Source of the DNA: Nostoc sp. HK-01
GTDB taxonomy: Bacteria > Cyanobacteriota > Cyanobacteriia > Cyanobacteriales > Nostocaceae
Reading direction: 5' to 3'
NCBI GenBank assembly: GCA_003990705.1
Contig: AP018318.1
Location: 6,063,001 to 6,127,000, forward strand
Length of the DNA stretch: 64,000 nt
Positions within the stretch are counted from its first letter, which is position 1, and every line of letters starts with the position of its first letter. A program made the translations under genes and the position numbers. Under the pieces are notes generated by a model. The model was not told the origin of the DNA. It ran no database searches and worked only from the letters and a program-made list of their open reading frames with translations. Of the stretch, positions 28,080 through 37,732 are shown one piece after another.

Positions 28080-28166
28080 GAGAATGACTTCACCACAATT
28101 CTTTAGTTTATTGTGGCATCAGATTAATTTCTTTCAAGGGGCTAGGGTTATAGGTTACAGGGTAAA

Positions 28167-28206
28167 GGTGACAGGTTACAAATAATTTTCTATCACCTGT
28201 CACTTG
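28167..28206. repeat. Inverted GACAGGT heptamers at the Nudix gene end
   Basis: GGTGACAGGT and ACCTGTCACTTGTCA face each other across ~17 bp and overlap the last codons of the Nudix gene; the fold could act as its terminator. Confidence 0.5.
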
Positions 28207-28640
28207 TCAGCACTTTGTTGATTGATAAAATCCAGCATAATTCTTTGGTGCATTGTTCCCAAAGGACGGATTTCGCCGGCTATTGCTGAGTAACAACTAC
28301 CGCTGCTAATATCTTCTAGTGTTAAAAGTCCCATATCCCAGCCTTCATTCAGTTCCAGTTGATTTATATCCACCAACAAGGGAGCCTGGAAAACATAGCG
28401 GATGACTTTTTCGTCGGGATAACAGCCAAATTCGGCAAATGTCGGCAATTCATAACCAATTTCTTCGATAAGTTCGCGCTTGACTGCTACCTCTGGCGTT
28501 TCGCCTGGTTCGATGTGTCCGCCGAACAAACCCCAGCAACCAGCCGCCGCAATGGTGGGGATGTTGTCGCGCAGTTGCATGAGATACTTGTTGTCTTGGT
28601 AAAGAATGGCGATCGCTACTTCTGGTAGTTGGTTAGTCAT
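28200..28640 (-). CDS. Nudix hydrolase
   Basis: 146 residues. The Nudix box is complete: GHIEPGETPEVAVKRELIEE followed by IGYE (residues 41-64), matching Gx5Ex7REUxEExGU. The enzyme hydrolyses a nucleoside diphosphate linked to another group; substrate unknown. It follows the small lipoprotein gene by 18 bp on the same strand, so the two are probably co-transcribed. Confidence 0.88.
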   Translation of the reverse strand: MTNQLPEVAIAILYQDNKYLMQLRDNIPTIAAAGCWGLFGGHIEPGETPEVAVKRELIEEIGYELPTFAEFGCYPDEKVIRYVFQAPLLVDINQLELNEGWDMGLLTLEDISSGSCYSAIAGEIRPLGTMHQRIMLDFINQQSADK

Positions 28641-28658
28641 AAAATTTAAACTTAAAAA

Positions 28659-29039
28659 TTACTCTTCTGTTATATATACTTCACCAAAATCTTGCCCAGC
28701 GATCGGAATACTTTTATAGCTCACTTTACCCTTTAAAACTACTTGAGTTCCCTGCTGCAAATTTTTTTGATTGGTAATTACCCAGATTTTGCCAGTCGAA
28801 TCATTAATTTGATATGCCCACTGCTTCATCAGCGGTACTTGCTTTTCTACCTTACCTTGGATATAAACCGTAGTTGGTTTGTCTGGTTTAGTAGGAATTT
28901 TTTCAATTGGTGTGACATTACTACCAAAGACAAAATTACTACCTTTGAGTTCTGGAAGCCTCCAAGTAGTACAACTAGCAAGTCCCCCCATTAGCAGACA
29001 ATTGCAGATTATGCGGTAATAATTTGACGATTTGTGCAT
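28659..29039 (-). CDS. Small lipoprotein with OB-fold-like domain
   Basis: 126 residues. A basic start, a short hydrophobic core and lipobox LASC (Cys22) mark it as a lipoprotein. The mature part (VYIQGKVEKQVPLMKQWAYQ, then DSTGKIWVITNQ, then GTQVVLKGKVSYKS) has the strand pattern of bacterial OB folds. Function unknown. First gene of a likely two-gene unit with the Nudix hydrolase. Confidence 0.75.
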   Translation of the reverse strand: MHKSSNYYRIICNCLLMGGLASCTTWRLPELKGSNFVFGSNVTPIEKIPTKPDKPTTVYIQGKVEKQVPLMKQWAYQINDSTGKIWVITNQKNLQQGTQVVLKGKVSYKSIPIAGQDFGEVYITEE

Positions 29040-29329
29040 GAGTTTTATCGGGAATAGAAAATGGAAAACTAAAAAACTTGTCTACTGTTCTACTATTACC
29101 TGTTGACTTTTAGCCCTTCCCTGTTCCCTGTCTCTTGTCACCTATACCTATCTCCTAATTTCATAGTTTTATCCGTAAGATTCGACAAGGGATCTGAGAA
29201 GATGAACAAGTATGGTCTTGTGGTAGGAGATATGTAACAGCAAATCAACAAACAACAATTTTTCCCGCTGTTAACTTCACTACAGACAACTAAAATTTGG
29301 GATTAGAGGCGAATCTTCTGAGGATTCTC

Positions 29330-30205
29330 ATGGAAACAACAACTGCCAAACTTCTTGATGGTAAAGCGTTAGCAGCAAAAATTCACCAACAACTACAAAC
29401 ACAAATTCACCAATTACAAGCCAAAGTAGGCCGTCCTCCCGGTTTAGCCGTGTTGATGGTTGGCGATAACCCCGCCTCAGCTGCTTATGTTCGCAATAAA
29501 GAAAAAGCCTGCGCTAAGGTAGGTATTGCCTCTTTTGGTAAGCATTTTCCTCAAGAAACTAGCCAACAAGAATTAGAGGCGGTTATTGCCGAACTTAACG
29601 AAGACGAAAGAGTTGATGGAATTTTGGTACAGCTACCCCTACCTGATCACTTGGATGCTGTGTCTTTGTTACATCAAATACATCCAGATAAAGATGCAGA
29701 TGGACTGCACCCAGTGAATTTAGGGCGACTAGTACGTGGTGAAAGCGGGTTACGTAGTTGCACTCCTGCGGGAGTAATGCACTTGCTGGCAGAATATAAT
29801 ATTCCTCTGCGGGGAAAAAATGCAGTGGTTATAGGACGCAGCATTTTAGTAGGGAAGCCAATGGCTTTGATGCTACTAGAAGCAGATGCTACTGTCACAG
29901 TTGCTCATTCGCGATCGCAAAATCTGGCTAACATCACCAAGAATGCCGATATTATCATCGCCGCAGTTGGTCGTCCAGGACTCATTACATCTGACATGGT
30001 AAAACAGGGTGCGATCGTGGTAGATGTGGGGATGAACCGCGTCACTGATGCCAATGGCAATAGTCGCTTAGTCGGCGATGTCGATTTGCAATCAATTGCT
30101 GGTGTGGCAGAATATTTCACCCCCGTTCCCGGTGGTGTTGGCCCTATGACCGTTGCCATCTTGTTGCAAAACACCTTTACCAGCTATTTACGCGCTACAA
30201 GCTAG
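29330..30205 (+). CDS. folD: Bifunctional methylenetetrahydrofolate dehydrogenase / cyclohydrolase FolD
   Basis: 291 residues from the ATG at 29330, chosen because the family starts here ([15 protein letters not shown]); a TTG at 29297 would add 11 residues. Motifs: [18 protein letters not shown] with the catalytic Tyr and Lys, [20 protein letters not shown], the NADP loop [11 protein letters not shown], and C-terminal [14 protein letters not shown]. It interconverts methylene-, methenyl- and formyl-tetrahydrofolate in the cytosol. Confidence 0.95.
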   Translation: METTTAKLLDGKALAAKIHQQLQTQIHQLQAKVGRPPGLAVLMVGDNPASAAYVRNKEKACAKVGIASFGKHFPQETSQQELEAVIAELNEDERVDGILVQLPLPDHLDAVSLLHQIHPDKDADGLHPVNLGRLVRGESGLRSCTPAGVMHLLAEYNIPLRGKNAVVIGRSILVGKPMALMLLEADATVTVAHSRSQNLANITKNADIIIAAVGRPGLITSDMVKQGAIVVDVGMNRVTDANGNSRLVGDVDLQSIAGVAEYFTPVPGGVGPMTVAILLQNTFTSYLRATS

Positions 30206-30333
30206 TTAAAAGTTATGAGTTATGAATTTTTTACTCCCGATTCATCCTGCATAACTTTTCAGCGCCAAAGCCCCGTAAAATTGTGACGTATAAGACAAAC
30301 AGCCAAAAGCCAAAAATTGAAGGAATTATAAGA

Positions 30334-31263
30334 ATGGTAGCAGCTGATAACCTTCAGAAGATGCCAGAAACAGCAACCTTTAACCTTGTCGCCTATCTCA
30401 AAGAGCGCCAAAAGCTTTGTGATACTGCTCTGGATACATGTATGCCAGTCATATATCCAGAAACGATTTATGAATCAATGCGCTACTCTCTCCTAGCTGG
30501 AGGAAAGCGTGTACGTCCCATTCTCTGCCTGGCTACCTGTGAAATGATGGGCGGCACTGTCGAAATGGCTATGCCTACAGCTTGTGCTGTCGAAATGATT
30601 CACACAATGTCATTAATTCACGATGACCTGCCAGCAATGGACAATGATGATTATCGTCGTGGTAGATTGACGAATCACAAAGTCTATGGTGACGATATTG
30701 CCATTTTGGCTGGAGATGGGTTACTCGCCTTTGCTTTTGAACTGGTTGCCACTCAAACACCAGAAAATGTTCCCAGAGACAAAGTTTTACAGGTAATTGC
30801 CCGCTTAGGCAGAGCGCTAGGTGCAGCAGGTTTGGTAGGTGGGCAAGTAGTAGATTTGGAGTCAGAAGGTAAATCTGATATTTCTCTCGAAACCCTCAAT
30901 TTTATTCACAACCATAAAACTGCTGCCCTACTGGAAGCTTGTGTGGTTTGTGGGGGTATCTTGGCAGGCGCATCCCCAGAAGATGTACAACGACTAACTC
31001 GCTACTCACAAAACATTGGTCTGGCATTCCAAATTATTGATGATATTTTGGATGTGACTGCGACTCAAGAACAACTAGGCAAAACAGCGGGTAAAGACCT
31101 CGTAGCAAAAAAAGTCACTTATCCTAGTCTGTGGGGAATTGAGCAATCACGCGCTAAAGCTCAACAGCTAATTGAGTCAGCTTGTGCAGAATTAGAGCCA
31201 TTCGGCAACCTGGCACAACCACTCCAAGCAATAGCGCACTTTATTGTGAATCGTAATAATTAG
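30334..31263 (+). CDS. crtE: Geranylgeranyl diphosphate synthase
   Basis: 309 residues from the ATG at 30334, preceded by AAGGA; an upstream GTG at 30283 is in frame but less likely. Trans-prenyltransferase motifs: GGKRVRP (57-63), first aspartate-rich DDLPAMDND (97-105), second DDILD, plus the family helix GLAFQIIDD. It makes C20 diphosphate for carotenoids, chlorophyll phytyl chains and quinones. Confidence 0.92.
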   Translation: MVAADNLQKMPETATFNLVAYLKERQKLCDTALDTCMPVIYPETIYESMRYSLLAGGKRVRPILCLATCEMMGGTVEMAMPTACAVEMIHTMSLIHDDLPAMDNDDYRRGRLTNHKVYGDDIAILAGDGLLAFAFELVATQTPENVPRDKVLQVIARLGRALGAAGLVGGQVVDLESEGKSDISLETLNFIHNHKTAALLEACVVCGGILAGASPEDVQRLTRYSQNIGLAFQIIDDILDVTATQEQLGKTAGKDLVAKKVTYPSLWGIEQSRAKAQQLIESACAELEPFGNLAQPLQAIAHFIVNRNN

Positions 31264-31324
31264 GACATACCAATTTGGATTGTCAATTTTGGAGCCACTG
31301 TCTTGTGGTAAATCATTACTACAA

Positions 31325-31341
31325 GAGGGTGCGCCACCCTC
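31325..31341 (+). terminator. Short hairpin after crtE
   Basis: GAGGGTG-CGC-CACCCTC, 61 bp past the crtE stop. There is no T run, so the terminator role is tentative. The rest of 31264-31524 shows nothing else. Confidence 0.4.
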
Positions 31342-31524
31342 AAGTGACTATTATGCAACAGTTAGATTCATAGTCTTGACTAACAGGCTACTCCAACAAC
31401 CCCAAACAATATCAAGTTTGCCAAATTGGCATCAGTTCCTTTTGAGATTTGGAATTTTGGGTTGTGTCTAATTTTTACTTACAAAATAATTACTGCTAAT
31501 TTTAACTAACTGAACCAAAACACC

Positions 31525-31980
31525 ATGCAGGACATAACCGATATTTTAGACAACCGGGTGCTGGTGGTAGCGCTGGTAGCTTGTTTTATTGCTCAAGCAT
31601 TGAAACTGGTTATTGAGGTAGTCAAAAATCAAAAACTGAATGTGCGTGTTTTAGTTACGACTGGAGGTATGCCCAGCGCTCATTCGGCTCTAGTCACAGC
31701 CCTAGCAGCTGGTATTGGACAAACTGTTGGCTGGGCATCGCCGGAATTTGCCTTAGCAACAGTATTTGCCATTATCGTGATGTATGATGCAGCCGGAGTT
31801 CGCCAAGCTGCGGGTAAACAGGCTCGAATACTCAATCAAATGATTGCTGAATTATTTGATGAAAAGCACGAGTTTAGCCAAGACCGCCTCAAGGAATTAC
31901 TGGGACACACACCGGTACAAGTGATAGCTGGTTCAGCTTTGGGGATCACTATTTACTGGTTGGCAAGGGCAGCTTATTAG
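31525..31980 (+). CDS. Divergent PAP2 family (DUF212) membrane protein
   Basis: 151 residues with four hydrophobic segments. The family signature GGMPSAHSALVTALA is present, with the DAAGVRQAAGKQA helix and HTPVQVIAGSALGI end. The His in SAH suggests a phosphatase relation, but the full PAP2 triad is absent, as in the family. Function unknown. Confidence 0.88.
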   Translation: MQDITDILDNRVLVVALVACFIAQALKLVIEVVKNQKLNVRVLVTTGGMPSAHSALVTALAAGIGQTVGWASPEFALATVFAIIVMYDAAGVRQAAGKQARILNQMIAELFDEKHEFSQDRLKELLGHTPVQVIAGSALGITIYWLARAAY

Positions 31981-32091
31981 TCAAGAGTCAATGGTCATTG
32001 GTCAATTGTCGTTTGTTAAAGATACTGAGTGAGAATTTCTCTAATTCTTTTTCTGCTCCCTTTGCTTGCTTACCTCCCTTGTCTTCTAGCA

Positions 32092-32745
32092 CTACTGTAC
32101 TTTGACGGCTGAACGTAGTAACACTACTTTGCGACTATCGACGAGGATGGCGAAAAAGCCACGCTCGTTGAGTTTTTGCAGTGTATTGTATGCCTGTTGT
32201 TGGTTGGTTGTATGAGTTGCTAACAAGTAAGGGCGCTGTCCATAAGAAGCAAAACCGACGTTACCTCCCACAACTTGTTGCACGCTATTAGCTAGTTCTG
32301 GACGGTTGTAGTAGTCTACTAGTACGGCGTAACCTTGTCCTAATGGTTGGGGATTATAGCTAACAGTTGGTACTGTTGCTGGTTGTTGAGCCACTTCGGC
32401 AGGCTTTGTTGTAATGATGGCAGATAACCCGACAATATTATTGATGTATCTTGCCCAACGATTTGCATATTCAATAGTGTTAAAACCACCTATCCGCGTC
32501 ACGGTGTCGGTGAGATATTGGCAGGTAGTAGTAGAAATCTCGTTTGGTAAAGCACTCCGCAATTGCCTTTGATATTCTGCTGTGGGAGTAATGACTAGTA
32601 ATAAATATTCTCCAGGATTGGGCGGTTGGCAGACAGGAATTTTTTGTTGGGCGTTCACAGAAATTGTAGTATTGATTAAACCTGCGATCGCTATTACAAA
32701 TGCACTAGATATAGTCTCAAATCTCTGCACAAAATTGGGACGCAT
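32092..32745 (-). CDS. Exported protein with two SPOR-like halves
   Basis: 217 residues. Signal peptide near 10-32 ending in SVNA. Two similar halves follow: YLLLVITPTAEYQRQLRSAL ... EYANRWARYINN and GYAVLVDYYNRPELANSVQQ ... AYNTLQKLNERGFFAILV, each with the beta-alpha-beta-beta-alpha-beta look of SPOR domains. SPOR domains bind denuded peptidoglycan; here that is inferred from pattern only. Confidence 0.65.
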   Translation of the reverse strand: MRPNFVQRFETISSAFVIAIAGLINTTISVNAQQKIPVCQPPNPGEYLLLVITPTAEYQRQLRSALPNEISTTTCQYLTDTVTRIGGFNTIEYANRWARYINNIVGLSAIITTKPAEVAQQPATVPTVSYNPQPLGQGYAVLVDYYNRPELANSVQQVVGGNVGFASYGQRPYLLATHTTNQQQAYNTLQKLNERGFFAILVDSRKVVLLRSAVKVQ

Positions 32746-32771
32746 AAGCTGGATTTTTTAAAAGATTTTAT

Positions 32772-32886
32772 TTTAGTAATTTGTCAATAGTCTATTGTCA
32801 AATGTCAATGGTCAAGCAAAATAATCGAGTATTTTGATGAACAAAAACTATTGACGATTGACTATTGACGATTGACCTTTGACTAA
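32772..32886. repeat. Inverted blocks of TTGTCAATAG-type heptamers
   Basis: TTGTCAATAGTCTATTGTCA and following copies (to 32818) face ACTATTGACGATTGACTATT copies (32848-32886). They could form a long imperfect hairpin between ycf54 and the SPOR-like gene; the right end overlaps the ycf54 stop. Confidence 0.65.
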
Positions 32887-33218
32887 GAAACACTAGTAAG
32901 AGATGCCAAAGGCTCTGGAATTGTTACTGAAGGTGCATTAAATTCCCCTGTAATTACGTACTCTAATCGTAGTTTCAGCCAGGTAATAAATTGGGGATTT
33001 GTAGATATAATCGCTGCTGCGGGTTTAGGACACTGAGCTTTAACTGCTTTCATTTCCGGCGCTTCTAAAAAGGCTGGTTGTTCAACTAACCAAAAATCGA
33101 TTTGTTTTTCATTTTCATGATAGTGACGAGTGCGTTCTTTCAGCACTTCCTCTAGGGGTTCTTCTTGGACTAGAAAGCGCTGGCTGGCTAAAACGTAATA
33201 ATATGTTTGCATTTTCAT
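32883..33218 (-). CDS. ycf54: Ycf54, accessory subunit of the Mg-protoporphyrin monomethyl ester cyclase
   Basis: 111 residues, normal for Ycf54. Conserved segments: YYYVLASQRFLVQEEPLEEV, LKERTRHYHEN, IDFWLVEQPAFLEAPEM and FITWLKLRLEYVITGEF. With AcsF it is needed to form the fifth ring of chlorophyll. It lies 58 bp after a SnoaL-like gene on the same strand with a long dyad between them. Confidence 0.92.
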   Translation of the reverse strand: MKMQTYYYVLASQRFLVQEEPLEEVLKERTRHYHENEKQIDFWLVEQPAFLEAPEMKAVKAQCPKPAAAIISTNPQFITWLKLRLEYVITGEFNAPSVTIPEPLASLTSVS

Positions 33219-33235
33219 CCTTTGGTTAATAATGG

Positions 33236-33277
33236 GTTAAATCAGGATACAGAATTAACTCTGTACCCTAATTTAAC
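33236..33277. promoter_or_regulatory. Long imperfect dyad before ycf54
   Basis: TTAAAT-c-AGG-a-TACAGA, loop, TCTGTA-c-CCT-a-ATTTAA: a 15-bp stem with two mismatches filling the gap between the SnoaL-like gene and ycf54. It has no T run; it may be an RNA processing or attenuation hairpin, or an operator for ycf54. Confidence 0.45.
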
Positions 33278-33996
33278 TAACTCTTACGAAATTTTGAGAA
33301 CCAAGAACTAAAGGGACAACTACTTCCTGTTGTTTCACTATTTGTTTGTTTGCCACCAGCTGTAAGTTTGTCTAAAAACAGCGTGTTGTCAAAATAGTGT
33401 TCTACGGAAATAATTTTTAAATCATCGGTGACACGAGCAACGCTCATACCGACAATTTCAATTGTCTCTCCAGTGGGTACATAGTCTTTGTATGCACCTC
33501 TAAAATGTCCCCAGTGCCGCCACTTGAATGTTACGTTTGGTGGCCCTGAAAACACTTCCAGCACTTCCCAAGGGAAACCTTGGGGAAATGTTGTGTGGAA
33601 GATTTTGGCTGATGATTCAAAACTTTCTTCTGACGCTTTGTAATGTTCAGAATCAGCCATAAACAAATTGTAAGTACCTTGGTTGCCTAACTCTGCGGCT
33701 GTGTAATCTTTTCCGCCATTGGTACTTACACGAAACTTGTCACTCACAACTGATAACCACTGCTGTGGGTTAGATTTGAATGATACCTCCATCTCGAAGG
33801 TTCTTACCAAATTCTGCACGATCGCTTCTAACGATCCTTCAACATGATGACATACACTTTCTTTGGCAAGATTTTCTTTGGAGCGCGAATAATCAGGAGG
33901 TGTTTGATAACGCCACTCAACATCTGTGCTGGCGGCGATAACTTTATCCCTATCCTGTACCCAAAGCGGTAGGTTGTGAGATTCTGTTGAGGTCAT
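33277..33996 (-). CDS. SnoaL-like (ester cyclase / NTF2-fold) protein
   Basis: 239 residues from the ATG at 33996 (MTSTESHNLPLWVQ); the frame extends upstream to 34068 but that part looks like translated repeat DNA. The C-terminal half has the NTF2/SnoaL pattern: FSGPPNVTFKWRHWGHFRGA, then GETIEIVGMSVARV and KIISVEHYFDNTLFL. Substrate unknown. The C-terminus ends in a Ser/Lys-rich tail with one Cys. Probably co-transcribed with ycf54. Confidence 0.7.
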   Translation of the reverse strand: MTSTESHNLPLWVQDRDKVIAASTDVEWRYQTPPDYSRSKENLAKESVCHHVEGSLEAIVQNLVRTFEMEVSFKSNPQQWLSVVSDKFRVSTNGGKDYTAAELGNQGTYNLFMADSEHYKASEESFESSAKIFHTTFPQGFPWEVLEVFSGPPNVTFKWRHWGHFRGAYKDYVPTGETIEIVGMSVARVTDDLKIISVEHYFDNTLFLDKLTAGGKQTNSETTGSSCPFSSWFSKFRKS

Positions 33997-34048
33997 AAAA
34001 GTCTGAGTTGAGATTTTAATCAACAAAGTCTGAAAGCTGAAGCTCAAA

Positions 34049-34185
34049 AGCTGAAACATTGATTTCATACTTCACGCTTCACACTTCATACTTTTTTCTG
34101 GATTTTGCAGTTACAACCCCTCTTGATATTGAAGTTTAAAGCTGAAACATTCATTTCATACTTGACACTTCATACTTCATACTTC
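34049..34185. repeat. Duplicated ~40-bp block with CTTCATA heptamers
   Basis: AGCTGAAACATTGATTTCAT (34049-) and AGCTGAAACATTCATTTCAT (34140-) are each followed by ACTTCACGCTTCACACTTCA-like heptamers. The second copy reaches into the last codons of pdxJ. Confidence 0.6.
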
Positions 34186-34895
34186 AGTATGGCTTGTTTC
34201 ATCTCTCGGACTGCTCTTTCTATGCCGACTAAAGCTGCCCGACTGATGATCGTATGACCGATGTTAAGTTCTTCCATTCCGGGAAGCGCGGCGACCGGAT
34301 AAACATTCCAGTAAGTGAGTCCATGACCAGCATTCACCCGCAGTCCGGCTTTAATTGCTTGTTCGCACCCTGTAGCCAATATGGCTAGTTCTTTTTGGCG
34401 AGTGGTTTCATTATTAGCTTCAGCATACTGGCCAGTGTGCAGTTCAATAAATTTTGCTTGTATTTTGACAGATGCTTCGATTTGTGCAGGTACGGCATCG
34501 ATAAACAAACTGACAGGAATGGCAGCGCTTTGCAATTTATCGACAATTTCTCCTATTCTAGCAATTTGCCCAACGATATCGAGTCCGCCTTCTGTGGTTA
34601 CTTCTTCGCGTTTTTCCGGGACTAAAGTGACATAATCTGGTTTAATGTCAAGAGCGATCGCCAGCATTTCATCTGTAGCGGCCATTTCTAAATTAAGATG
34701 TGTTCTCACTGTTTGCCGTAACAAACGTACATCTCGGTCTTGAATATGCCGCCTGTCTTCTCGCAAATGTACTGTAATTCCATCTGCACCCCCTAATTCT
34801 GCCAGTACAGCCGCCGCCACGGGGTCTGGTTCCACTGTCCGTCGCGCTTGTCGGATGGTGGCGATATGGTCGATGTTAACTCCAAGTGTAGGCAA
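34170..34895 (-). CDS. pdxJ: Pyridoxine 5'-phosphate synthase
   Basis: 241 residues. Family motifs: [17 protein letters not shown] at the start, [62 protein letters not shown] and [12 protein letters not shown]. It condenses 1-deoxyxylulose 5-phosphate with 3-amino-2-oxopropyl phosphate in vitamin B6 synthesis, so this organism uses the DXP-dependent route. The last codons lie in a heptamer repeat. Confidence 0.96.
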   Translation of the reverse strand: MPTLGVNIDHIATIRQARRTVEPDPVAAAVLAELGGADGITVHLREDRRHIQDRDVRLLRQTVRTHLNLEMAATDEMLAIALDIKPDYVTLVPEKREEVTTEGGLDIVGQIARIGEIVDKLQSAAIPVSLFIDAVPAQIEASVKIQAKFIELHTGQYAEANNETTRQKELAILATGCEQAIKAGLRVNAGHGLTYWNVYPVAALPGMEELNIGHTIISRAALVGIERAVREMKQAILKYEV

Positions 34896-34959
34896 CCCTA
34901 GTCTCCTGATTCACAGTCCTCCGAACTAGATTTTAGCGGAAATCGGGGTGGTAAAGTGA

Positions 34960-35008
34960 GGCAGAAGGCAGAAGGCAGAAGGCAGGAGGTAGGAGGCAGA
35001 AGGTAGAA
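34960..35008. repeat. Seven tandem GGCAGAA heptamers
   Basis: Seven head-to-tail 7-bp units (GGCAGAA, with GGCAGGA, GGTAGGA and GGTAGAA variants) between pdxJ and the Roco gene. Confidence 0.8.
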
Positions 35009-35074
35009 GTATTACAACTATTTTTAGTATTCATGGTTTTTAGACGGCAATACAAACAAATCTACTGCTTCTCA

Positions 35075-37645
35075 TTACCGTTTATATTCGGCTGCATGGT
35101 GTTCGCACAGCCAAAGGTAATGTCCTTCTGGTGTTAAAACTTTCTTGAGTCCGCCCCAGTGTTGTTGGGGGTCTTTTTCTTCTAGCAGTTGACGCAAAGC
35201 ACGTAAGGCTGCACCGTCGGCACGTTCGGGATCTAAATCTTCACCTCTGGCAATTTTGTCTGCTAATTCTAAATCTGCGGCATCTTGAATTTCTGGTAAT
35301 TTTTCGGCTAGTTCTTTAAATAATTCCAAATCATTCTTATAAATTGCTTCGTATTCTTTAGGGTCTACCACACCCAGCCAAGGGCCAATTATGGGTGCGG
35401 CAAATCTTAAAACTTTAAATAATTTACCAATATAAGGTGCAGTTGCTCTCAGCCATTTAGCAGGTTCATCGATTTCATATAAACCGCCTGCTTGGGTGGG
35501 ATGCCAACAGCCTGGGGCTTGACAATAAAGTTGTAAATCTATTTTTTGTCCGGCTAGGGCTTTTTGCCAAGATTTGCCACCACGGGGACGCAAAACAAAA
35601 ATATTCGGACAATGAGAATCTATTTTTGCTTGTTCGCGGCGGAAGACATTAGTAAATTCCCGTTGAGAAAGTTCGCGCAGATTTTTAATTTCATTGAGAA
35701 TGATGGCTTGTTTATCAACAACTTTTGTTTCTAATTCATCAATGCGTTCTAATACTGCATTTTGTGTATTGAAAGTTAAACCATACAAAAGTTCGGCAAC
35801 TGAGACATCTTCTATGGCTTCGGGACATTCAATGGTTGCTTTGTTTTTTTCCCAGCGTTTGGATAATTGGTGATAGTCAAATTCGTGGGTGCAGGGTTCG
35901 CCATCATGACCAAGACAAGGGATGGTGCGTTGAATATCTAAGCCGGGGAACCTGGAGAGAGTTACTTCGATGCCATCTCGTAATAGGACAAAGAAATTCA
36001 AAGGGTTAGCACCGCGTACTGTTAGTTTAATATAGCGATCGCCTTTTGCAGCTTCCACCAAAGCTAAATGTTCTTGTTCATAAGCCAACACTGCCCCGTT
36101 TCGCCAATGGGTGTTAGTTGTAAAGCGGTGTTGACGCGCAATAAACCAAGTCGGAATCCCCGCCGGAATAGTATTGAGTTTGAATTTCATCGAGATTTCA
36201 TGGCAATTGGCTTTAGCTTTTATTTGCTGCCATTTTTGTTCATAATTCGGCGGGTCGAATGGTAAACGTTCAACAATTAAGCTGATATCTCGGTTTTCTA
36301 AAGTGCGGTAAGAAAGGTCAAAACGTTCCATCAGCCGGAGAAAATGGTCACGCATTGATGGGGCTAAATCTTGCCAGAGTTTATCCATTTCCTGGCGGGT
36401 GAAAATGCCAAACTTGTTAATTACTTCTTCGCTTTCCAGAACTTTGCTGATGTATTGAGTCACCCACTGCGGTTTGAGGATGACTGTATCGTTGAGTTCT
36501 TCATTGTCTTGGAAATAGAGAATTTCGCCTAATTCATGCAGCCATCGCGCCAGCACTTCTTTACTAATGTCCGCAACTCCAGACTCAGCCATGATTTTCC
36601 ACAATTGCTGCGGGGTGATGTATTTTTGTGGCTGGGAACGAATAGCGTTGGCAGCATTTAACCAAGTCGTAGGCCAGATTTCACCCATTAAGGGCAGTTT
36701 AGCAGCAGTGTCGGCAATTGTTTGGCGGAGTTCTTCAATGCCGAGGCTGGTTTTAGAACTAATTTTGCAGTGTTCGACTATTTGGGGGTACTTGTCGCGT
36801 AACTCTTTGAGGGGAAGGTCAGCGTCGCGTTCGTCGATATGGGTGGCGACCAGTAAAATGGGTGATTCCGGCGCTAAGGCTTTGATGGTATCTAGCCAAT
36901 AGTAGAGTTTACCTTGCTCAAATCCCAGTCGCGCATTCCAGGCAAGTAAGAATAGGGAACGGTTGGTGAGGAAGAATTGATGAGTGGCGTGATAGATTTC
37001 TTGTCCGCCAAAGTCCCAGGTGTTCAGTTGCATCGTGACATCTGGTTTTGCGGGATGGGTTAATTCGAGGGATTTAATTTCAATCCCGTGAGTGGTTGAT
37101 TCTTGGGTGTCAAATTCTTCACCGCGCAACGCTCTTAATAAGGATGTTTTGCCTACGCCGCCTTCACCAACTACTAGCAGTTTAGAAACCCATTGCTGTT
37201 CGCTATCTTCTAATTTTTCTCGCAGATAGGTCAAAATCGCCTGGGTTCCTTGCTCAACAATCTCAGGCGGTGGCGAAGTTAATGGATTTTTATCAAGGTA
37301 TAGCTCTGCCAAATTGGAAAGTCGACAGATTTCTGGCGGTAGACTCCTAAGTTGATTTTTATGGAGGTATAGCCATGTCAACTTGGAGAGTTGACTGATT
37401 TTCGATGGCAGGCTGCTGAGTTGATTGCTATGAAGGTTTAACGTTGTCAAGTTGGAGAGTTGACCGATTTCTGGCGGCAGGCTACTGAGTTGATTGTTAT
37501 GGAGGTATAGCAGCGTCAAATGAGATAGTTGGCAGATTTCTAGCGGCAAGCTGCTGAGTTGATGATTAGAGAGGTCTAAGTAAGTTACCTTGTCCTTGGC
37601 AGCTTGTTCAATAATTTGCAACAGTTCTTCGTTTGTCACCCGCAA
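35075..37645 (-). CDS. LRR-Roc-COR GTPase (Roco protein)
   Basis: 856 residues. Residues 18-130: five 23-residue leucine-rich repeats (LLYLHNNQLSSLPPEIGQLS type). Roc GTPase about 155-320: P-loop GEGGVGKTSL, switch-2 WDFGGQE, THID in the G4 position, SSKTSLG. COR about 330-560. The C-terminal 300 residues carry Cys/His groups (PCLGHDGEPCTH, CQAPGCWHP, WLCEHHAAEY) suited to metal binding, and a helix with IGPWLGVVDPKEYEAIY. Roco proteins are GTP-switched dimers; bacterial ones include relatives of LRRK2, and the output of this one is unknown. Single gene, beside a 21-bp minisatellite. Confidence 0.9.
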   Translation of the reverse strand: MRVTNEELLQIIEQAAKDKVTYLDLSNHQLSSLPLEICQLSHLTLLYLHNNQLSSLPPEIGQLSNLTTLNLHSNQLSSLPSKISQLSKLTWLYLHKNQLRSLPPEICRLSNLAELYLDKNPLTSPPPEIVEQGTQAILTYLREKLEDSEQQWVSKLLVVGEGGVGKTSLLRALRGEEFDTQESTTHGIEIKSLELTHPAKPDVTMQLNTWDFGGQEIYHATHQFFLTNRSLFLLAWNARLGFEQGKLYYWLDTIKALAPESPILLVATHIDERDADLPLKELRDKYPQIVEHCKISSKTSLGIEELRQTIADTAAKLPLMGEIWPTTWLNAANAIRSQPQKYITPQQLWKIMAESGVADISKEVLARWLHELGEILYFQDNEELNDTVILKPQWVTQYISKVLESEEVINKFGIFTRQEMDKLWQDLAPSMRDHFLRLMERFDLSYRTLENRDISLIVERLPFDPPNYEQKWQQIKAKANCHEISMKFKLNTIPAGIPTWFIARQHRFTTNTHWRNGAVLAYEQEHLALVEAAKGDRYIKLTVRGANPLNFFVLLRDGIEVTLSRFPGLDIQRTIPCLGHDGEPCTHEFDYHQLSKRWEKNKATIECPEAIEDVSVAELLYGLTFNTQNAVLERIDELETKVVDKQAIILNEIKNLRELSQREFTNVFRREQAKIDSHCPNIFVLRPRGGKSWQKALAGQKIDLQLYCQAPGCWHPTQAGGLYEIDEPAKWLRATAPYIGKLFKVLRFAAPIIGPWLGVVDPKEYEAIYKNDLELFKELAEKLPEIQDAADLELADKIARGEDLDPERADGAALRALRQLLEEKDPQQHWGGLKKVLTPEGHYLWLCEHHAAEYKR

Positions 37646-37732
37646 ACCTCACCAACTCTGTAGCGATATTTACCAGAATAGTTTAGCAGTGTGGGAAGTG
37701 AAGAATAGGGAGGCGTGTTTAAGTTAATTTAA

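Noticed and set aside
33997-34068. 24-residue N-terminal extension of the SnoaL-like protein
   Set aside because: It is mostly translated repeat-adjacent DNA, without a ribosome binding site; the ATG at 33996 fits better.
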